Below are positions 7,943 through 12,536 of a DNA stretch of 12,536 nt, in pieces. Position 1 is the stretch's first letter. Every line of letters begins with the position of its first letter. A model generated the notes under the pieces. That model was given only the letters and a program-made list of their open reading frames with translations. It ran no database searches and was not told the origin of the DNA. The DNA is taken from contig JAFDCA010000349.1 of NCBI GenBank assembly GCA_019313025.1, forward strand, positions 1 to 12,536, given 5' to 3'. The translations under genes were made by a program, and so were the position numbers. The stretch comes from Deltaproteobacteria bacterium. GTDB taxonomy: Bacteria; Desulfobacterota; Desulfobacteria; Desulfobacterales; UBA11574.

Positions 7943-8404
7943 ATGAAGATTCTTGATGTTTTGCCCAAAGAAGCAATTCTTATTGATTTAAAAGCCGTTG
8001 ATAAAAAAGGCGTCCTCGAAGAACTTGTCGTTCCTGTTGCCAATATATCAGGTGCAAACCATGAAGAGCTTGTAAAAGTGCTGATGGAACGCGAACGGCT
8101 CGGCAGTACCGGTATCGGTGAGGGTATTGGAATTCCTCACGGTAAAGTGAAGAATCTTAATTCGCTCATTCTCGGTTTTGGCCTCAGCCGAAAGGGCGTC
8201 GACTTTGATTCCATGGATGGTCTGCCCGCCCATATCTTTTTTCTTCTAATAACCCCGGAAAATTCAACCGGCCTTCATTTGAAGCTTCTCGCACGAATAT
8301 CTAAGATTTTAAAAAATGATCTTTTCAAGAAAAAACTGCTGCTTGCAACCAGTAGCGATGAGATTTATTCAATTATTAAAGAAGAGGAGGAACGAGAGTT
8401 CTAA
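7943..8404 (+). CDS. ptsN: PTS IIA-like nitrogen regulatory protein PtsN (EIIA-Ntr)
   Basis: Phosphocarrier of the nitrogen-related PTS; in proteobacteria it regulates by phosphorylation state rather than by sugar transport. The 153 residues match the family (about 150-160). The phosphorylation-site motif STGIGEGIGIPHGKV places the acceptor histidine at H66. The rest follows the fructose/mannitol EIIA fold, including DFDSMDGLPAHIFFLLITP and LHLKLLARISKIL. The ATG at 7943 is chosen because an earlier ATG at 7932 reaches a stop after four codons. The Shine-Dalgarno is weak. It lies between hpf and rapZ as in many proteobacteria. The end of the gene contains GGAGG (8386-8390), which can pair with the C-rich stretch before rapZ. 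Confidence 0.95.
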   Translation: MKILDVLPKEAILIDLKAVDKKGVLEELVVPVANISGANHEELVKVLMERERLGSTGIGEGIGIPHGKVKNLNSLILGFGLSRKGVDFDSMDGLPAHIFFLLITPENSTGLHLKLLARISKILKNDLFKKKLLLATSSDEIYSIIKEEEEREF

Positions 8405-8415
8405 CCCCCTCCCCC
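8405..8415 (+). promoter_or_regulatory. C-rich stretch in the rapZ initiation region, complementary to GGAGG
   Basis: CCCCCTCCCCC lies immediately after the ptsN stop and 7 nt before the rapZ GTG, where a Shine-Dalgarno would be expected. It contains CCTCC (8408-8412), exactly complementary to GGAGG (8386-8390) at the end of ptsN. A 5-bp stem with a 17-nt loop is possible and would be opened by ribosomes finishing ptsN. The sequence is directly visible; its control role is inferred. Confidence 0.4.
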
Positions 8416-8422
8416 GATCAAA

Positions 8423-9349
8423 GTGAAAAAATTAAATATTTTTATTATAACAGGACTTTCTGGTTCGGGTAAGAGTTGTGCAATCGCAGCATTGGAAGAC
8501 ACCGGTTTCTATTGTGTCGACAACATGCCGGTGGCACTTCTCCCAAAATTTGTGGAACTACCGATTGAGAATGACCCTCAAATCGCTGGACTGGCATTTG
8601 TGATGGATCTGCGAGAGAAAGGTTTTCTCTCCATGTATTCATCAATCTTTGAGTCTCTTAAAGAAAAAGGATATAAACTTAAAATCCTTTTTCTCGAAGC
8701 CGACGAAAACATTTTATTAGAACGTTACAGTCAGACACGTAGACACCACCCGCTGTCCCAAGGAAAAAGCCTTTTAGAGGGAATCCGTCTAGAGAAGGAG
8801 CAATTAACAAACCTAAAAACCGCTGCCGATGAAATTATTAACACCTCCGATTTCAATGTCCACAAACTGAAATCTGTTATCCGGAATATCGCTATACAAA
8901 GTAAAGATTTTGCTCCGATGAGTATCAATATACTCTCTTTCGGTTTTAAGTATGGTGTTCCCTCTGATGTCAGTCTCGTCATGGATGTTCGTTTTCTTAC
9001 AAATCCACATTTTGTTCCTGATCTGAAACCGCTGGACGGAAAAGCCGAAAAAGTTCAGAACTTTGTATTAAACAACGACGACACGAGAACATTTTTAAAA
9101 AAATATCTGGATTTCCTTGACTATTTAATTCCATTATACGAAAAAGAAGGCAAAGCGTATTTAACCATTGGCATCGGTTGTACCGGAGGAAGACATCGAT
9201 CAGTGGTCATCGCCGAAACTATATCAAATCACATAAAAAAACCACAAAGAAAGATCATGGTCACACATCGCGATATTTTTCTTTATAAGGAGCATTATGG
9301 TAGGTATCGTTATTGTAACACACAGTCAGCTTGGAGATGCGCTTATTGA
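8423..9349 (+). CDS. rapZ: RNase adapter protein RapZ (YvcJ/YhbJ family, P-loop nucleotide-binding)
   Basis: In E. coli RapZ binds glucosamine-6-phosphate and the sRNA GlmZ and delivers the RNA to RNase E. In other bacteria its role is less clear. Seen here: Walker A GLSGSGKS (11-18), RYSQTRRHHPLS (101-112), MDVRFLTNPHFVPDLKPLDG-type segment (about 187-206), and the C-terminal GIGCTGGRHRS (250-260) with THRDI (281-285). The GTG start is set by the position of the P-loop. No Shine-Dalgarno precedes it. The frame runs on to 308 residues, longer than the usual 280-290, because the last 53 nt overlap the next gene; the tail after THRDI does not look like family sequence. Whether GlmZ/GlmY exist in this organism cannot be seen. 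Confidence 0.95.
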   Translation: MKKLNIFIITGLSGSGKSCAIAALEDTGFYCVDNMPVALLPKFVELPIENDPQIAGLAFVMDLREKGFLSMYSSIFESLKEKGYKLKILFLEADENILLERYSQTRRHHPLSQGKSLLEGIRLEKEQLTNLKTAADEIINTSDFNVHKLKSVIRNIAIQSKDFAPMSINILSFGFKYGVPSDVSLVMDVRFLTNPHFVPDLKPLDGKAEKVQNFVLNNDDTRTFLKKYLDFLDYLIPLYEKEGKAYLTIGIGCTGGRHRSVVIAETISNHIKKPQRKIMVTHRDIFLYKEHYGRYRYCNTQSAWRCAY

Positions 9350-9713
9350 TGCTGCCGAATTCATTCTCGGAACTCGACCCGATACCATGGTATCCGTTTC
9401 CATAAATTTGAAAGAAAATGTAGATAAACTGCGCAAGAAAATTTCTGAAGGAATTAAAGAGGTTGACCGTAATAAAGGTATTCTGATCCTTACAGATATG
9501 TTTGGTGGAACACCTTCCAACTTGAGCTATTCATTTCTTGAAGAAGGAAAGGTGGAAGTCATATCCGGCGTTAACCTTCCTATTTTGATCAAAGCCGAAG
9601 ACTTACAAAAAAAAGAAATGGATCTTTGCGAACTCGCTGAACATCTTGAAGCGTTCGGGAAAAAAAGTATTTCACTTGCTAGCGGCATTTTAAAAGGAAA
9701 TAAACGGGAATAA
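9297..9713 (+). CDS. PTS mannose-family EIIA component, apparently without its permease genes
   Basis: The 138-residue protein has the EIIA-Man fold. It begins MVGIVIVTHSQLGDALIDAAE with phosphoacceptor H9, corresponding to H10 of E. coli ManX, followed by DMFGGTPSNL (about 66-75) and VISGVNLPILIKA. The ATG has an excellent AAGGAG site 4 nt upstream, which lies inside rapZ, so translation starts within rapZ and overlaps its last 53 nt. IIB, IIC and IID genes and ptsH/ptsI are not adjacent; gap follows after 24 nt. In its place after rapZ many proteobacteria have NPr. I infer a regulatory role in the nitrogen PTS, or a partner for components coded elsewhere. Confidence 0.9.
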   Translation: MVGIVIVTHSQLGDALIDAAEFILGTRPDTMVSVSINLKENVDKLRKKISEGIKEVDRNKGILILTDMFGGTPSNLSYSFLEEGKVEVISGVNLPILIKAEDLQKKEMDLCELAEHLEAFGKKSISLASGILKGNKRE

Positions 9714-9737
9714 TCCGGTAACTGTGGAGGAGACAAT

Positions 9738-10742
9738 ATGAGTGTAAAAATAGGTATAAACGGTTTTGGGAGAATCGGACGTCTTGTTTTCAGGGCGTTA
9801 ATCAATCATTCTGAACTTGAGGTTGTGGCCATTAATGATCTCATGAATTCAGCCACAATGGCCCATCTTCTTGCTTACGATTCTGTTCACGGCAGCCTGA
9901 AAATGGAAGTCATTGCAAAAGAAGACTCCATAGAAGTTGGCGGAAAGTCGGTTGCAGTGACATCTGTAAAAGATCCCGCTGCCCTTGCCTGGAAAGATTA
10001 TAATGTGGACATTGTCGCGGAATGCACCGGTCTTTTTAGAGACCATGAAACCGCTTCAAAACATCTTACCGCCGGTGCACGAAAGGTGATCATATCAGCC
10101 CCTGCACAGAAACCGGATATTACCATCGTCATGGGTGTCAACTCAAACAAGTATGATCCCAGAAACCATAATATCATATCCAATGCCTCTTGTACGACGA
10201 ATTGTCTTGCACCCATTGCCAAGGTGCTTTTGGAAAACTTCGGTATTCGATGCGGCTTAATGACGACCATACATTCTTATACGGGCGATCAGCGTCTGCT
10301 TGATTTCCCTCACAAAGATCTCCGGAGGGCCCGAGCAGCTGCCATGAACATGATTCCAACGACCACAGGTGCAGCCAAGGCTGTGGCTTTGGTGCTGCCT
10401 GAACTAACCGATAAACTCAACGGCCTTGCCATTCGTGTCCCCACACCAAATGTGTCTATTGTTGATTTCGTTGCAACTTTAGAAAAAACAGGGGTTACGG
10501 TTACGGATGTAAACTCAGCCCTCAAAGAGGCCTCGGAAAAATCACTATCCGGTATTCTTGGTTATAGCGAGCTTCCATTGGTATCCACGGACTTTAATGG
10601 ATCAACCTTATCTTCAATTGTCGACGGACCGACTACGTATGTCGTGGAAAACATGGTTAAGGTTTTGTCCTGGTACGACAATGAGACCGGATATTCAAAC
10701 AGGATGGTGGATCTCGCGGCGATGATTGCAGCACAACTGTGA
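9738..10742 (+). CDS. gap: Type I glyceraldehyde-3-phosphate dehydrogenase
   Basis: Oxidises glyceraldehyde-3-phosphate to 1,3-bisphosphoglycerate in glycolysis, or the reverse in gluconeogenesis; cytoplasmic tetramer. The 334 residues match the family. The Rossmann motif GINGFGRIGR (6-15) is followed by AIND with D34, which favours NAD over NADP. The active site SNASCTTNCLAP gives C152, with H179 in TTIHSYTGDQ. The C-terminal WYDNETGYSNRMVDL is standard. The ATG follows a strong TGGAGGAG site. It is the last gene of the run beginning at kdsC, 24 nt after the EIIA gene. The stop codon TGA is part of a repeat sequence (TGAGACCTTT) found again before tpiA. pgk does not follow. Confidence 0.98.
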   Translation: MSVKIGINGFGRIGRLVFRALINHSELEVVAINDLMNSATMAHLLAYDSVHGSLKMEVIAKEDSIEVGGKSVAVTSVKDPAALAWKDYNVDIVAECTGLFRDHETASKHLTAGARKVIISAPAQKPDITIVMGVNSNKYDPRNHNIISNASCTTNCLAPIAKVLLENFGIRCGLMTTIHSYTGDQRLLDFPHKDLRRARAAAMNMIPTTTGAAKAVALVLPELTDKLNGLAIRVPTPNVSIVDFVATLEKTGVTVTDVNSALKEASEKSLSGILGYSELPLVSTDFNGSTLSSIVDGPTTYVVENMVKVLSWYDNETGYSNRMVDLAAMIAAQL

Positions 10743-11055
10743 GACCTTTTTAAAACATTACCGCTTCATGTATAATTAAATTTTTGCTGAAAGAACTCGT
10801 GACTAAGGGCGCTTAATGAAAGAACCTGCCCTGACTATTCATAAAGTTCTCTGCTTTAACAGGGGATTTCATCCAAAAAGTCAAATCACCGTCGGTTCTT
10901 TCAAAACGATCCCTAAATCACTCAAACAGCTTCCAGTTAAAAATTAAATCATACATGAAGCTCCTTTTTGCTGGGCGTCGCTGAAACTGAAAACCAATGA
11001 GATCGATTTGTTTCAAAGCTCTCAATTAGAAATTGATAATTTTCGATATTCAATC
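10740..11055. other. Non-coding first part of the gap-tpiA interval, with short repeats
   Basis: I find no gene here on either strand. It holds TGAGACCTTT at 10740-10749, identical to 11056-11065. GAAAGAACC (10818-10826) is exactly inverted as GGTTCTTTC (10894-10902), enclosing CCCTG/CAGGG (10829-10833 and 10860-10864). GAAAGAAC also occurs at 10789-10796. A TCAATT-AGA-AATTGA palindrome lies at 11022-11036. TATAAT at 10771-10776 lacks a convincing -35 partner. There is no T-run hairpin that would end the gap transcript. It may be decayed mobile-element or structured-RNA sequence, but I cannot identify it. Confidence 0.5.
10818..10902. repeat. Nested inverted repeats in the gap-tpiA interval
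   Basis: The outer arms GAAAGAACC and GGTTCTTTC pair perfectly over 9 bp and enclose an inner CCCTG/CAGGG pair, so an extended nested stem is possible. On the reverse strand a 20-codon open frame beginning MKSPVKAENF lies inside it, but it has no clear ribosome site. It could be a repeat, an sRNA or chance. Confidence 0.35.
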
Positions 11056-11231
11056 TGAGACCTTTAAAAAATGTTCAATTTTATTTAAGGCCAAGGAAGG
11101 CGAAAATTTAACCACAGACATACATTTAAGTATTTCGAGGATTAAAATTTGCGCCTGTCGGAACGTAGTGTAGATCCCGATTATCGGGGACACCGGAATT
11201 GGATAAAAGGGGGAGTTTTTCATAGGTCTCA
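11056..11231. mobile_element. MITE-like 176-bp element with terminal inverted repeats
   Basis: The left end TGAGACCTTTAAAAAA and the reverse complement of the right end (TGAGACCTATGAAAAA) match at 14 of 16 positions. Inside, AGGCGAAAATTTAA (11098-11111) and TTAAAATTTGCGCCT (11142-11156) form an imperfect palindrome, and CCCGA-TTA-TCGGG (11176-11188) forms another. There is no ORF, so if mobile it is non-autonomous. No clear target-site duplication is visible at the flanks. A third copy of the end sequence lies at 10740, so a larger composite (10740-11231) is also possible. The right end stops 14 nt before the tpiA start, making it the tpiA leader. The termini and palindromes are seen; mobility is inferred. 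Confidence 0.45.
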
Positions 11232-11245
11232 AAAGGGAACAAACA

Positions 11246-12007
11246 ATGGAAAACCGCAGACCCCTGATCGCCGGCAACTGGAAGATGTTTAAAACGTGCT
11301 CCGAGGCTGTTGAGACGGCAAAACATCTTGTAAAGCTTGTATCGACTTCCGTTAATGTTGATGTTATGATTGCGCCGCCGTTTACTGCACTGGCACAGGT
11401 TTCAGATGCGGTAAAAGGAACAAGTATAACTCTGGGCGCACAAAATCTTTATTGGGAGGCCGAAGGGGCATATACCGGTGAGATATCAGCATCCATGCTT
11501 ATTTCGGCCGGTTGCCGCTATGTCATTATCGGACATTCCGAGCGACGTCAATATTTCGGGGAAACCGATGAATCTGTTAACAAGAAAGTAAAATCATCTA
11601 TCAAACATAGGTTAATACCGGTGATGTGCGTGGGAGAATCCGAAAAAGAACGAGAATTAAACGAAACTTTTTCAGTGCTTGACAAACAGCTTAAAAATGG
11701 GTTAGAGGGCTTTTCTCGCGATGATCTTAAAACACTGGTCATTGCATATGAGCCGGTATGGGCCATCGGGACCGGAAAAACAGCGACCGCTGATCAGGCC
11801 CAGGAGGTTCATAAATTCTTGCGCTCGACACTCGAAACAAATTTCGGAAATATGCTTGCCAAATCACTGAGAATCCTATATGGAGGTAGCGTTAAACCGA
11901 ACAATATAGAAGAACTTATGTCAATGCCTGATGTTGACGGAGCACTGGTAGGCGGTGCAAGCCTGGATCCAGAAACATTCAGCAAAATAGTCCAATTTCA
12001 AAATTAA
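11246..12007 (+). CDS. tpiA: Triose-phosphate isomerase
   Basis: Interconverts dihydroxyacetone phosphate and glyceraldehyde-3-phosphate; cytoplasmic TIM barrel, usually a dimer. The 253 residues carry all the catalytic parts. GNWKMFKT gives N11 and K13, IIGHSERRQYFGE gives H97, AYEPVWAIGTGKTA gives E169 and the flexible loop 6 (170-180), and YGGSVKPNN plus GALVGGASLD form the phosphate-binding end. The ATG is preceded by AAAGGGA, which lies just past the end of the repeat element. secG follows 9 nt after the stop. Whether transcripts arrive from gap through the 503-nt interval or start within it is unclear; I found no convincing promoter there. Confidence 0.98.
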   Translation: MENRRPLIAGNWKMFKTCSEAVETAKHLVKLVSTSVNVDVMIAPPFTALAQVSDAVKGTSITLGAQNLYWEAEGAYTGEISASMLISAGCRYVIIGHSERRQYFGETDESVNKKVKSSIKHRLIPVMCVGESEKERELNETFSVLDKQLKNGLEGFSRDDLKTLVIAYEPVWAIGTGKTATADQAQEVHKFLRSTLETNFGNMLAKSLRILYGGSVKPNNIEELMSMPDVDGALVGGASLDPETFSKIVQFQN

Positions 12008-12016
12008 ACTTTTATT

Positions 12017-12367
12017 ATGTCGACATTTTTAATCATCATACACACAATCGTTTGCATCGCCCTTATTTTGATTATTCTGCTTCAGACCGGAAAAGGGGCA
12101 GATATGGGGGCTGCTTTTGGCGGAGGTTCCAGTCAGACGCTTTTCGGCAGTACCGGCTCTTCAACGTTTCTGGGAAAACTAACCACAGTGGCAGCCGTGG
12201 TTTTTATGTTAACTTCCTTGTGTCTTGCTTACTTTTCAGGCCAACGTACGACAAATTCCATTATGATGGATAAAAAGGCACCCATAGAGCAACAGGCTGC
12301 ACCGGAAAAAAGTCCTCAGCCGGGTCCCGAAGCTCCGCAGCCTGAACAACCTGCAAAGACAGAATAA
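12017..12367 (+). CDS. secG: Preprotein translocase subunit SecG
   Basis: Small inner-membrane subunit of the SecYEG protein-export channel. The 116 residues show the family pattern. A first membrane helix (about 3-22, rich in I and L) runs into LLQTGKGADMGAAFGGGSSQ and the FGSTGSSTFLGKLT stretch. A second membrane helix follows (about 55-73, VAAVVFMLTSLCLAYF). The C-terminal tail after residue 90 is rich in proline, glutamine and glutamate, is probably disordered, and is typical of variable SecG tails. There is no clear Shine-Dalgarno; the start lies 9 nt after the tpiA stop, so it is probably translated by coupling. A tRNA-Leu gene follows within 40 nt. Confidence 0.95.
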   Translation: MSTFLIIIHTIVCIALILIILLQTGKGADMGAAFGGGSSQTLFGSTGSSTFLGKLTTVAAVVFMLTSLCLAYFSGQRTTNSIMMDKKAPIEQQAAPEKSPQPGPEAPQPEQPAKTE

Positions 12368-12402
12368 GACCGACCCATTTTTCAGATTTTTATGGTGCAT
12401 GT

Positions 12403-12488
12403 GCCGAAGTGGTGGAATTTGGTAGACACGCTATCTTGAGGGGGTAGTGGGGAGACCCGTGCCGGTTCAAGTCCGGCCTTCGGCACCA
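12403..12488 (+). tRNA. tRNA-Leu (anticodon GAG)
   Basis: Acceptor arms GCCGAAG (12403-12409) and CTTCGGC (12478-12484) pair over 7 bp. Discriminator A and an encoded CCA end the gene at 12488. The anticodon stem CTATC/GGTAG (one T-G pair) encloses the loop TTGAGGG with anticodon GAG at 12438-12440, reading CUC and CUU leucine codons. A variable arm with GTGGGGAGACCC and a T arm GCCGG-TTCAAGT-CCGGC follow, as in a class II leucine tRNA. It has no promoter of its own that I can see and probably comes from the tpiA-secG transcript. E. coli also has a tRNA-Leu(GAG), leuU, after secG. Confidence 0.96.
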
Positions 12489-12496
12489 AATCAATT

Positions 12497-12531
12497 AACC
12501 TACTGATTATTCAGTAGGTTTTTGTTTTTTT
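12497..12531 (+). terminator. Rho-independent terminator after tRNA-Leu
   Basis: AACCTACTGA (12497-12506) and TCAGTAGGTT (12511-12520) form a perfect 10-bp stem with a TTAT loop, followed directly by TTTGTTTTTTT. It is a strong intrinsic terminator and closes the tpiA-secG-tRNA unit. Confidence 0.95.
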
Positions 12532-12536
12532 GGGCA

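Noticed and set aside
7599..7976. 125-codon minus-strand frame over hpf and the ptsN start
   Set aside because: It overlaps a well-supported hpf gene and has no ribosome site or recognisable motif.
10771..10776. Perfect TATAAT as a promoter for tpiA
   Set aside because: There is no acceptable -35 at 16-18 nt upstream, and it lies about 470 nt from tpiA.
10743..11055. Degenerate pgk remnant
   Set aside because: I looked for phosphoglycerate kinase motifs such as the RVDFNVP start in either strand and saw none; the sequence looks repeat-like instead.
1..12536. CRISPR array, phage or defence system
   Set aside because: No regularly spaced repeats and no integrase, nuclease or toxin genes are visible; nearly all coding sequence is housekeeping.

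Overview
The window comes from a Gram-negative bacterium, shown by the lipopolysaccharide genes kdsA, kdsC and lptC-lptA-lptB. It is AT-leaning and most likely an anaerobic member of the Desulfobacterota, probably a sulfate-reducer relative such as Desulfobacterales. That placement is inferred from the DUF39-type homocysteine-biosynthesis enzyme at the left edge, a mannose-family EIIA in the slot where many proteobacteria carry NPr after rapZ, and the long-form HPF. No taxonomic search was possible.

Left part (1-2243, minus strand): a partial DUF39/COG1900 aspartate-semialdehyde sulfurtransferase runs off the left edge. Upstream of it lies a membrane-anchored M23 zinc peptidase. A 285-nt divergent region (2244-2528) follows, with a good sigma70-like promoter for each direction.

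Centre (2529-10742, plus strand): kdsA makes KDO-8-phosphate and kdsC dephosphorylates it. lptC, lptA and lptB encode part of the LPS transport machine. Then come rpoN (sigma-54), hpf, ptsN, rapZ and an EIIA-Man protein, ending with gap (GAPDH). From kdsC to gap the genes touch, overlap or lie within 24 nt of each other, so they probably form one operon. It links outer-membrane synthesis, sigma-54, the nitrogen PTS, ribosome hibernation and glycolysis. Several genes start with TTG or GTG. rapZ has no Shine-Dalgarno and instead has a C-rich stretch resembling the anti-Shine-Dalgarno just before its start.

Right part (10743-12536): a 503-nt non-coding interval separates gap from tpiA. The pgk gene often found there is absent. 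The interval contains a probable 176-bp MITE-like element (11056-11231) with 16-bp imperfect terminal inverted repeats and internal palindromes. A further copy of the repeat end overlaps the gap stop codon. After it come tpiA, secG and a tRNA-Leu(GAG), closed by a strong rho-independent terminator.

No CRISPR array, phage, toxin-antitoxin or defence system is visible. The core is an ordinary housekeeping region. The points most worth checking are the repeat element, the orphan EIIA, the rapZ translation-initiation region and the mixed motif pattern of KdsA.
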